Shown piece after piece: positions 1-7,374 of a DNA stretch of 64,000 nucleotides. Below the pieces are notes generated by a model, which saw only the letters and a list, made by a program, of their open reading frames with translations, searched no databases and was not told the DNA's origin. The first letter of the stretch is position 1; each line of letters opens with the position of its first letter. Origin of the DNA: CAZOEL01 sp964578835. GTDB lineage: Bacteria > Desulfobacterota > Syntrophobacteria > Syntrophobacterales > Syntrophobacteraceae. Both the position numbers and the translations under genes were made by a program. The stretch spans positions 1-64,000 of the forward strand of contig CAZOEL010000020.1 in NCBI GenBank assembly GCA_964578835.1. The letters run 5' to 3'.

Positions 1-913
1 CAACCGACCGGTACTCTACCTGGCGGCCCGCGTCCTGCATCCGCCAGCACAAATCTACGTCCTCCCCCACATACAGCTCCGTCCGAAACCCGCCAAGCTT
101 CAAGAAAAGGTCTTTTCTCGCCAAAAGATTGCAGGAAGGCACATAGAAGAACTTATCCTCCTCAGAAGAGCGCTTGAACCAGGAACCGACGATGAGAGAA
201 GATTTCACCTTTTCATACCTGTCTAGGGCTCGTTCCGTAGAAAAAGAGCTCACCAGGCCTCCGGCGATTGCTACGGAGGGATCTTTGAAGGCGGGAAGAA
301 GCTCGAGCAGCCATAGAGGATCGGCAATGCAATCGGAGTCGATGAAAGCAAGGATTTCTCCTCGGGCTTCTTTCGCTCCGAAGTTTCTGCAAAATGAGGC
401 TTGCCGGTGTTCTTCTAAAGAGAGGAGTCGGACCGGAAATTTCGCCGCCTCTTCCAGTGTATTGTCTGTGGAAGCGTCGTCAACGACGATGATCTCGAGC
501 TTCTCCTTCGGGTAATCAAGCTCGAGGAGTGAATAGATGCATTCTTTTATCTCTTCGGGCCGGTTCCTTACGGGAATGATGATGGAGACGAACGGGCGCT
601 CGGCTAGAGAGGCAAGGCCTTCCGGCTCTAGAAATCCCTTGCGGACAAGATCGTTTAGAAACGCCTCCACCTTATCGCCCGAAAAGCGGGACATCGCGGC
701 TTCGATCTCACGGAGCGGTACGGCGGAACGGCTTGAAAGGAGCATCATGGCCGGCTTCCAGGCGGCATGAAGACGGAGGGCTTTCAGCGGGAAATCGAGC
801 AGCAGGCGAGGAGCTTCCCCTTCCAGATAACAGCGCGCTCCCTTTCGCAGCCGATAACAGATCGGTTTGCGACGGGCTTCTTCTTCCGGATCTTTCGTAT
901 GCTGGTCGGACAT
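1..913 (-). CDS. mftF: MftF, mycofactocin glycosyltransferase (3' end cut by window edge)
   Basis: Family 2 glycosyltransferase that, in characterised mycofactocin pathways, adds glucose units to the redox peptide. 304 codons lie in the window and the reading frame continues off the left edge. The N-terminal ~100 residues form a small helical domain (LLSSRSAVPLREIEAAMSRF) as in MftF proteins. The GT-A fold then starts at FVSIIIPVRNRPEEI, followed by EIIVVDDASTDN, the metal/nucleotide-sugar motif IDSDC and the GEDVDLCWRM acceptor-side motif. The ATG lies one base after the etfB stop, so it is the last visible gene of the mycofactocin operon. Naming rests on the GT2 motifs plus the mftABC context; a generic GT2 is the alternative. 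mftD and mftE, if present, would lie beyond the edge. Confidence 0.85.
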   Translation of the reverse strand, partial: MSDQHTKDPEEEARRKPICYRLRKGARCYLEGEAPRLLLDFPLKALRLHAAWKPAMMLLSSRSAVPLREIEAAMSRFSGDKVEAFLNDLVRKGFLEPEGLASLAERPFVSIIIPVRNRPEEIKECIYSLLELDYPKEKLEIIVVDDASTDNTLEEAAKFPVRLLSLEEHRQASFCRNFGAKEARGEILAFIDSDCIADPLWLLELLPAFKDPSVAIAGGLVSSFSTERALDRYEKVKSSLIVGSWFKRSSEEDKFFYVPSCNLLARKDLFLKLGGFRTELYVGEDVDLCWRMQDAGRQVEYRSV

Positions 914-914
914 T

Positions 915-1775
915 TCAGGAGTGTGGCTCACCGGGCTTCAGCAGATCGTGCTCGATCATGAAGGCAATGATCTCTTCCACCTGCGATGGGGGATCTCCTT
1001 TGAGGATGGCGCCCGTCTTCCGCGCAAGGCTTCCGCTGAGAAGCTGCTGGATGCGCTGGAAAGCTTCCCGCGCGCAGTCGGGAGCAGCGATTGCTTTGGG
1101 TCTCGGCCTTGGAGGGAAGACCCTTTTGACCGCAATCCCGGGGCTATCCGCTTCGCTCTCATCATACGTGAGCTTTTGGACCGCGGCTGAACGGCCCCTG
1201 TTAGAAAACCTGGGCAACCTGAGCTCGATTCCCGTCTCGACGCTCACAACGACAGGAATGCGGCATTCGAGGATTTCCCTGACGCCTCGCCCCGTTTTCC
1301 GCTCGATCTGCGCGTTTTCCACATTGGCCGAGATGCTGAGCCTCGATGCTGCGAAAAGGAAGGGAAGATCGAGGCGGTGAGCGAGAAAAGCCCCCATCTG
1401 ACCGTTCCTCGAATCCATCGACTCCTTCCCGCACAAGATGAGGTCCGCCTTCAGATCTTTCACCGCTCGAGCGAGAAAAAAGGACTTCCGCCAAGTGTCC
1501 ATCTGCGCATCGATATCGATCTGATAGACGCGGTCGGCCCCGAGCGCAAAGCAGCGCATCAGTTCAGATTCCGCAATCAAGGGCCCGAGCGTAACCACCA
1601 GGACCTCGGCTTCCCCGCGCTCGTCCTTAATTCTTAAGGCGAGCTCCAGAGCCGCTTCATCGCAGGGATTGAGCCTGTATATCCTATCTTCCGGCGCAAG
1701 AAAGTTCTCTTCAGGCGCCATGCCGCTCTGCGCGTAGACATCGCATATCTGCTTTATACAAACGAGAATTCTCAT
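915..1775 (-). CDS. etfB: Electron transfer flavoprotein beta subunit
   Basis: Small subunit of the FAD/AMP-containing ETF heterodimer, which shuttles electrons from flavin dehydrogenases to a membrane quinone reductase. The 286-residue protein starts MRILVCIKQ and has the family elements NPCDEAALELALR and the core DLILCGKESMD, with a normal length. The ATG at 1775 is chosen over an upstream in-frame start because it opens on the conserved first strand, follows a GGGTGA site and lies just 7 bases after the Fe-S oxidoreductase stop. Its partner etfA is three genes upstream, with the cytochrome and Fe-S oxidoreductase between them. This split is unusual, since etfB and etfA are normally adjacent. 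It probably carries electrons from the OYE-type enzymes of this operon. Confidence 0.9.
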   Translation of the reverse strand: MRILVCIKQICDVYAQSGMAPEENFLAPEDRIYRLNPCDEAALELALRIKDERGEAEVLVVTLGPLIAESELMRCFALGADRVYQIDIDAQMDTWRKSFFLARAVKDLKADLILCGKESMDSRNGQMGAFLAHRLDLPFLFAASRLSISANVENAQIERKTGRGVREILECRIPVVVSVETGIELRLPRFSNRGRSAAVQKLTYDESEADSPGIAVKRVFPPRPRPKAIAAPDCAREAFQRIQQLLSGSLARKTGAILKGDPPSQVEEIIAFMIEHDLLKPGEPHS

Positions 1776-1782
1776 GACACGA

Positions 1783-3663
1783 TCACCCGATGGAAGAAGC
1801 GACAATCTCGACCAGATCCAGCACGCGGATGGAGCGGCCCGAATCGCAGGATTTGAGACCGTCTTCAAGCATGGTCAAGCAATACGGACATGCTGAGCCG
1901 ACTATCTGCGCTCCGCTCTGCGCCGCTTCTTCGGCCCTTATATGGTTGATCCGCTTTCCCGAAGCCTCATGAATCCACATCAAGCCCCCGCCTCCGCCGC
2001 AGCAGAAACCGGCTTCGCGGTTTCTCGGAAGCTCTATCAGCTCGATTCCTTTGACCGAACCGGCGATTTCCCTCAGAGGCTCATACACCCCGTTTCCGCG
2101 CCCAAGGTAGCAAGGATCGTGGAGCGCCAGTTTGCCCGGCAGAGGATAATCGAGAGATATTTTCCTGCTGCGGATTAAATCCACGAGGAGCTCCGTGGAG
2201 TGGACCGCTTCAATCTGGGAGCCGAGAGCGCTGTATTCGTTTTTCAAAACATTGTAACAGTGAGGACAAAGGACGACGATTTTTTTCACGCCTTCTTTTT
2301 GGAAGATCTCGACATTTTTCTCGGCCATGCGCAGGAAAAGAGCTTCGTCGCCCAACCTTCTCGCCGGGTCTCCGCAACAGAATTCCTGCTTGCCCAAAAC
2401 CCCGAAGGAAACTCCGGCGGCTTTCAAAATTTTCACCATTGCCCGCGCAGTCTCCATGTATCGAGGGTGAAACGCCCCGGAGCATCCGACCCAGAGGAGG
2501 ATCTCGGCGTTGGCGGTCATGGGTGGGACGCCGCGGTTCAGAGCCCAATCATTTCTGTAGGCCATTCCCTTCCCGTAAACATCGCCGTAGATCTCGATAT
2601 TCCGTAGAACCGTCCTGGCTTCCGAAGGCAAAGATCCTCTTTCCATGGTCCTGTAGCGGCGCAATTCGATTATCTTGTCCACCGGCTCCGCATACACGGG
2701 ACAGCGCCGCGCACAGGCCATGCAGGTTGTGCATGACCAGAGGGCTTCATCCCGGACGGCTTCAATCAATGCCTTCGAAGGACTATCGGAAAAATTCGTC
2801 CCTTGATCCTTTTCCATCTCCTCCCTGATCCCACGCATGACCTCGAGCGGCGAAAGGGACTTGCCGGAGATGGCGGCAGGACAGCTCTCCTCGCACCGGC
2901 CGCAGGATACGCAGGCATCGACATCGAGAAGCTGCTTCCAGGAGAAGTCTCGAGCCCGCGCGGCGCCGGGGTATTCCCCGTCGAAGGAAGCCGGCCTGAG
3001 CTCGCCGGGATTGCCGTCTCTTTTGAAAAAAACGTTGGCGGACGCCGAGTAAAGATGGCGGGCGAAGGTAAAGGGAAGCAGAGCAATGAATATAAGAACC
3101 GCAAAGAAATGGATGCGGATGGCCGTCTGCATGAGAATCGGGGAAGACGGCAAAACGGTTGAAAGGAGCGATCCTACGGGCGATTGCCAGGAGAAGGGAG
3201 CAGCCAGAATGGAAAGGCGAGCCCCTTCGGCCAGAAAGCCCGTTACGAGAATGAAAAGAAGAACAAAAGCGGGAAGAATGGTCCGTTGAGGTTTATCAGC
3301 GCTCTCACGCTTCAAGCTTCGAAGCAGAAAGAAAATCATCGCCGCAAGCGCTAGAGCCCCCGCCAAATCCAAGAGGAAAGAGAGGAGCGCCGCAGCTCCC
3401 GCGGGAATCTTCGGTCTGAACTGAGATGCTATCACGGCGAGCAAGGGCAGCAGGAAGCCCCAGAAGAGCGCCGCATGCGCCAGTCCCGCCCCGCGTCTTT
3501 CAAGGATTCTATGGTGCGCGAAAAGGGTTTTAGCCAGCGAGGCGAAGCTTCCTTTTCTGTCCTCATCCCGTCCCATGCGCCAAAGACGGGCGCGAATCGA
3601 GAACCCAAAGGCCATAGCCAGGAAGGCTGCTGCAATCAGGAGTGGGTCAAGAGCGGTTATCAT
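1783..3663 (-). CDS. Membrane Fe-S oxidoreductase (ETF:menaquinone oxidoreductase/HdrD-like)
   Basis: 626 residues. The N-terminal ~210 residues contain about five hydrophobic segments resembling the NarI/HdrE-type membrane domain. Two [4Fe-4S] motifs follow (CVSCGRCEESCP and CTTCMACARRCP), then two CCG domains with FCCGDP and FCCGGGGG, as in HdrD/GlpC. This architecture matches the DUF224-type ETF:(mena)quinone oxidoreductases known from mycobacteria and Syntrophomonas, which pass electrons from reduced ETF to menaquinone. Lying between etfA and etfB supports that role, with mycofactocin-linked dehydrogenation as the likely electron source. Its ATG overlaps the cytochrome stop codon (ATGA). 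The alternative is a heterodisulfide reductase-like enzyme with another partner. Confidence 0.85.
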   Translation of the reverse strand: MITALDPLLIAAAFLAMAFGFSIRARLWRMGRDEDRKGSFASLAKTLFAHHRILERRGAGLAHAALFWGFLLPLLAVIASQFRPKIPAGAAALLSFLLDLAGALALAAMIFFLLRSLKRESADKPQRTILPAFVLLFILVTGFLAEGARLSILAAPFSWQSPVGSLLSTVLPSSPILMQTAIRIHFFAVLIFIALLPFTFARHLYSASANVFFKRDGNPGELRPASFDGEYPGAARARDFSWKQLLDVDACVSCGRCEESCPAAISGKSLSPLEVMRGIREEMEKDQGTNFSDSPSKALIEAVRDEALWSCTTCMACARRCPVYAEPVDKIIELRRYRTMERGSLPSEARTVLRNIEIYGDVYGKGMAYRNDWALNRGVPPMTANAEILLWVGCSGAFHPRYMETARAMVKILKAAGVSFGVLGKQEFCCGDPARRLGDEALFLRMAEKNVEIFQKEGVKKIVVLCPHCYNVLKNEYSALGSQIEAVHSTELLVDLIRSRKISLDYPLPGKLALHDPCYLGRGNGVYEPLREIAGSVKGIELIELPRNREAGFCCGGGGGLMWIHEASGKRINHIRAEEAAQSGAQIVGSACPYCLTMLEDGLKSCDSGRSIRVLDLVEIVASSIG

Positions 3664-4409
3664 CGGACGGCCTTCCTTTTATTCGCCCCGTTTCCGGAAA
3701 GCCTGCCCACGAGGAATAAAAACCCTCCCGCAAGAAGAACGGCAACGAACAGCTGATAGGCGACGGCTGCGGCAAAAACTCCGGGCTGGCCGGCTGGATC
3801 GGCTTTGGGATGGATATAGCCCATCATGGAAAAATGGCATTTGTAGCACTCATCGCCGCTGATCGGCTCTTTTTCTCCGTGGGCGGCAGAGCCTTGATGG
3901 CAGCCGATGCAGTTCTTTCTGTCATAGACGCGGCTAAAGTCCTGTTTGCCGTGCGAGACAATCTGCATGGAAGGGAGCCAAGAAAGGTAATCGCTTCGCC
4001 CGCTTTCGAGAGGATGACAGGCGGAGCAGGTCTTCGGGAGCGCATCGGGATGAACCGAGGAGCGGCTGTCTTTCTTTCCCAGGATGCCGTGCCGGGTGTG
4101 GCACGAATAGCACTTGGGCCTCCGCTCCGAGCCAACGCCATGGAAATTCGCCTTATCGTGGCAATCGTTGCAGGAGACCGCGCCTGAGCCCCCCGCCCTC
4201 TCATGGCCTTCATCCCGCACAGCTTTGTGGCAATCCGCGCAGCTCATGCCTTCACGACCGTGCACGGAGCTGCGGTAGGCATCGAGCGAGATCTGCAGAC
4301 GGCTTTTCCCGCTGGCCGAAGCATGGCATTGCGCACAATCGTCGGCGGTGTAGGCAAGGCCCGCCTCTGCCCAGAGAAATATCAAACATATGAAAAAGAG
4401 CGCCCTCAT
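3660..4409 (-). CDS. Heptahaem c-type cytochrome, membrane anchored
   Basis: 249 residues with a cleavable-looking signal peptide (MRALFFICLIFLWAEAGLA) and seven CXXCH haem motifs (CAQCH, CADCH, CNDCH, CYSCH, CSACH, CIGCH, CYKCH). A C-terminal transmembrane helix lies near residues 212-235, with a positively charged tail (GNGANKRKAVR), so the haem domain should face the periplasm. It overlaps etfA upstream and the Fe-S oxidoreductase downstream, each by ATGA. The likely job is to accept electrons from the quinone pool or directly from the Fe-S oxidoreductase on the outer face of the membrane. I do not recognise a named family beyond multihaem cytochromes with NapC/NrfH-like haem spacing. Confidence 0.9.
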   Translation of the reverse strand: MRALFFICLIFLWAEAGLAYTADDCAQCHASASGKSRLQISLDAYRSSVHGREGMSCADCHKAVRDEGHERAGGSGAVSCNDCHDKANFHGVGSERRPKCYSCHTRHGILGKKDSRSSVHPDALPKTCSACHPLESGRSDYLSWLPSMQIVSHGKQDFSRVYDRKNCIGCHQGSAAHGEKEPISGDECYKCHFSMMGYIHPKADPAGQPGVFAAAVAYQLFVAVLLAGGFLFLVGRLSGNGANKRKAVR

Positions 4410-5419
4410 CGATTCCCTTTAATCTCCTTGATCCTTTCTATCAGCAGAGGGATCACTTCATGCGCATCGCCGATGACGCCAAGGTCTGCAAAGCGAAAAA
4501 TCCTCGCCTGCGGATCCGGATTGACAGCCACCACGAGCTGGGACTTTTCCATGCCCGCCGTATACTCGTTCGCCCCCGAAATGCCGCAGGCAAAGAGAAG
4601 ACGGGGCGATACGGTTTTCCCAGTCTGACCTATCTGCCGCTCGAAAGGCAGAGTTTGCTGATCGACGACCGGCCTTGTGCCTCCCACCACGCCTCCCAGA
4701 ATGGAAGCAAGGTCATGCATGATCTGGAAGGCTTCCCCCTGCCCTATTCCTCGGCCTCCGGAGACGACGATTTCCGCATCTTCAAGATCCGCGTGTTCGT
4801 CATCCGGATGAGCTATTGAAATTACTTTTGTTTTTATTCCATCGTAACGCTCATCGTTGGAGATGCTCAGAACTTCCGCTTTGCATTCCCGGTCGGCGCT
4901 CGCCGCAGAGAGAACGGCAGGATCGAAGGAGACGATGTAAGGGCTTGGGCGTTGGAATTCCACCTCTTCGAAAAGGCGGCCGTCGGATATCGATCGAACG
5001 GCGGCCACGGTCCCATTCTCGCCAATATTCAGGTCCATGGCGTGGGAAACAAAGCCGGCATCGAGGAAGGCGGCCAGTCGGGAGCCAATCTCCACTTCCT
5101 CCTGCAACTGACCCATAAGGATGAAGGAAGGCTTTTCCTCCCTGGCGAGATCGGTTAAAAGCCTCGCAAGCAGCTCGCCGCGCGGATATGAAGAGCTGAG
5201 CCCTTTTATTAAAAGGACTCTGTCCACCCCGTAGCGGCCAAGCGCTTCGAGCTCGGCCTCGGTTGCTGTTTCCGGCGCAATCGCCGTAATTTTGCGACTA
5301 TCCGAGCGAAACCGCCTCGCCTCGGCGATCAATCCCAAAGAGGAATCTTCTATGGCGCCGAATTTATGCCTGAGAAGAACCCAGATATCCCCATCCACCG
5401 AAAATGCGCCCTCTTTCAT
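4406..5419 (-). CDS. etfA: Electron transfer flavoprotein alpha subunit
   Basis: 337 residues, normal for EtfA. The C-terminal FAD domain is clear: VVSGGRGIG near residue 216, GGTRPVVD, the QIGQTGKTVSPRL loop, and the ending AVNPDPQARIFRFADLGV. It pairs with EtfB encoded three genes downstream. Its ATG overlaps the stop of the second OYE-type gene and its stop overlaps the cytochrome start (ATGA at both ends), so translation is coupled to the mycofactocin-associated flavoenzymes. I infer that these flavoenzymes, or an acyl-CoA or alcohol dehydrogenase acting with mycofactocin, feed electrons into this ETF. Whether it is a simple or a bifurcating ETF cannot be settled by eye. Confidence 0.92.
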   Translation of the reverse strand: MKEGAFSVDGDIWVLLRHKFGAIEDSSLGLIAEARRFRSDSRKITAIAPETATEAELEALGRYGVDRVLLIKGLSSSYPRGELLARLLTDLAREEKPSFILMGQLQEEVEIGSRLAAFLDAGFVSHAMDLNIGENGTVAAVRSISDGRLFEEVEFQRPSPYIVSFDPAVLSAASADRECKAEVLSISNDERYDGIKTKVISIAHPDDEHADLEDAEIVVSGGRGIGQGEAFQIMHDLASILGGVVGGTRPVVDQQTLPFERQIGQTGKTVSPRLLFACGISGANEYTAGMEKSQLVVAVNPDPQARIFRFADLGVIGDAHEVIPLLIERIKEIKGNR

Positions 5420-7374
5420 AGACTTCTCGCCACCCGGTTGCCTTCAAGAAGGGCCATATCGGTCTTTCTCGGAGCAACGCAATCGCCTATCCGGTGAAGC
5501 TCTTTCACTTTCCCTTTGAGAGCGAAATAAAGCGAGTCGCAGGAAGCATTGACCGCAGCGACGACGATTGTGTCGTAGCTCGAAAAATCGATCATTTCAT
5601 TGGAGTAAACGTTCAATCCCTTAATGACTTTTCCCTCTATCCCAAGAACCGCTATGTCCGGGGTAAAGGATACTCCTTTCCTTGCAAGCCGCTGCCGGGT
5701 GAGGTAGAGATCTTGAAGGGGACCGAGCTTGCCTCCGATAAAAAGCGCCGAAGTCAGCATGTGAACCTGCTTTCCCTGATTGGCCAGAAGCTCGGCCGTG
5801 CTCGTAGACTGATGGTGTCCATCGAGATCGATGAGCAGAACTTTCTCTCCGATCCGCACCGCTCCCGTGAGCGCCTGCTGCGTGTTGACGACATCTTCCG
5901 GGCCGTAGTCGCCGGGAATCACGCGGTCTCTCGGGGCGGAGCCAGTAGCGATAACCACGGCGTCGGGACTTTCTTTCAGGACAATCTCCACGTCGGCTAC
6001 TACGCCAAGCCTCACCTCGACATCCAGCTTTCGGATCTGGCTCACGAGCCATCGGGTCACACCGGTAATTTCCTGTCTGCCCGCGCCCTTCCCCGCAATG
6101 AGGTTCTGCCCTCCAAGCTCGTTATTTCTCTCGAAAAGTATTACCCGGTGCTTTCTCAGCGCCGCAACCCGCGCCGCCTCGAGCCCGGCGGGACCGCCGC
6201 CCACAACGACCACTTTCTTGGGGCTGCGCGCCGGCCTCATCGTATCCATCCCGAGGTTTTCCTCTTCTCCCACCGCCGGGTTTTGAATGCAGCCAAGGGT
6301 AGATCCCAGCCCCATGCGGCCGATGCATCCCTGATTGCAGGCTATGCAGTGGCGGATATCGTCCGCACGGCCTTCCCGCGCTTTGTTGGGCAGCTCGGGA
6401 TCGCAGATCAGGGCGCGCACCATGCCGATCATATCCGCATGCCCGTTTTCGAGAATTTTTTCGGCCAGATGCGGATCGTTGATCCTGTTGGTGCAGAAGA
6501 CCGGAAGATCGACCACCGATCGAATCCCGGCCGAAAGCGGCGCTGTGTAGCCGAGAGGAGTATGCATGGAGCCTTCGACGAGGAAGAGGTTATAAAAAGT
6601 GCCGAGGCTCAAATCCATGAAATCGATCTTGCCCGCGGCTTCAATGCGCTTGGCAATTTCCTTGGCGTCATCAAGCGTGAGGCCACCTCGTGGATGCATT
6701 TCATCGGCGTTTAGCCGAACGCCAAGGGTAAAATCGGCTCCAACCGCCTCACGAACGGCATCTATCACTTGGAGACAGAAGCGCATGCGGTTCTCGAGGC
6801 TTCCACCGTACTCGTCCTCCCTGAAATTGGTCGCCGGCGAGAGGAACTGCCTGATGAGAGAGCTGTGTCCCAATTGGAGCTCGATGCCGTCGAAGCCGCC
6901 CTCTACGGCGTGTGCGGCGCTCTTCGCGAAGAAGGCTATGCACTCCTGGATGTCTTCCAGCTCCATCGCCTTGCTGTATTCGCGAAAGATGGGATCTTTG
7001 AAGGTCGAAGGTCCCCAGACCGGGCGCATCGTGTGCTTGCTGTCTCCCTGCGCCCCGTTGTGGTTCAGTTGAGCGAAGATTTTTGCATCAAACTCGTGAA
7101 TGGCGGCAGTGAGCTTCTGGAATCCGGGCACGGCCTCGGGCTCGAAGGCGTCCACGAGCTTATCGTAAGGTCGGTCGGAGGGATGCACGGAAAGCTCTTC
7201 CGTCGTTATGAGCCCGCAGCCTCCCCTGGCCCTCTCTCTATAATAATAAATATGCCGTTCGCTTATCTTCTGGTCTTCGCCGAAGTTGGTCATATGGGCG
7301 GCAAAATGGATCCGGTTTGGGACGACAACGGAGCCGATCCGGCAAGGAGAAAAAAGGTATCTGAATTCGCTCAT
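5416..7374 (-). CDS. Mycofactocin-system FadH/OYE-family oxidoreductase (second copy)
   Basis: 652 residues with the 2,4-dienoyl-CoA reductase (FadH) layout: an N-terminal FMN-binding TIM barrel (about residues 5-340), a four-cysteine [4Fe-4S] site (CIACNQGC then GC about 11 residues on), and a C-terminal FAD/NAD(P) domain beginning VVVVGGGPAGLEAA. Two FadH/OYE-type families are known to travel with mycofactocin genes and this pair fits them. The natural substrate is not established; reduction of an enone or a quinone-like cofactor is plausible. The start at 7374 (MSEFRYLF) is chosen because it overlaps the preceding stop by ATGA and aligns with the start of its paralogue. An in-frame start 63 bases upstream would run deep into that gene. 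Confidence 0.88.
   Translation of the reverse strand: MSEFRYLFSPCRIGSVVVPNRIHFAAHMTNFGEDQKISERHIYYYRERARGGCGLITTEELSVHPSDRPYDKLVDAFEPEAVPGFQKLTAAIHEFDAKIFAQLNHNGAQGDSKHTMRPVWGPSTFKDPIFREYSKAMELEDIQECIAFFAKSAAHAVEGGFDGIELQLGHSSLIRQFLSPATNFREDEYGGSLENRMRFCLQVIDAVREAVGADFTLGVRLNADEMHPRGGLTLDDAKEIAKRIEAAGKIDFMDLSLGTFYNLFLVEGSMHTPLGYTAPLSAGIRSVVDLPVFCTNRINDPHLAEKILENGHADMIGMVRALICDPELPNKAREGRADDIRHCIACNQGCIGRMGLGSTLGCIQNPAVGEEENLGMDTMRPARSPKKVVVVGGGPAGLEAARVAALRKHRVILFERNNELGGQNLIAGKGAGRQEITGVTRWLVSQIRKLDVEVRLGVVADVEIVLKESPDAVVIATGSAPRDRVIPGDYGPEDVVNTQQALTGAVRIGEKVLLIDLDGHHQSTSTAELLANQGKQVHMLTSALFIGGKLGPLQDLYLTRQRLARKGVSFTPDIAVLGIEGKVIKGLNVYSNEMIDFSSYDTIVVAAVNASCDSLYFALKGKVKELHRIGDCVAPRKTDMALLEGNRVARSL

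Noticed and set aside
5494..6714. Long plus-strand frame opposite the second OYE gene; similar ones at 49149-50615 and 51485-53236
   Set aside because: Antisense frames of GC-rich genes with strong codon bias. The minus-strand products are clear enzymes and the plus-strand translations show no domain.
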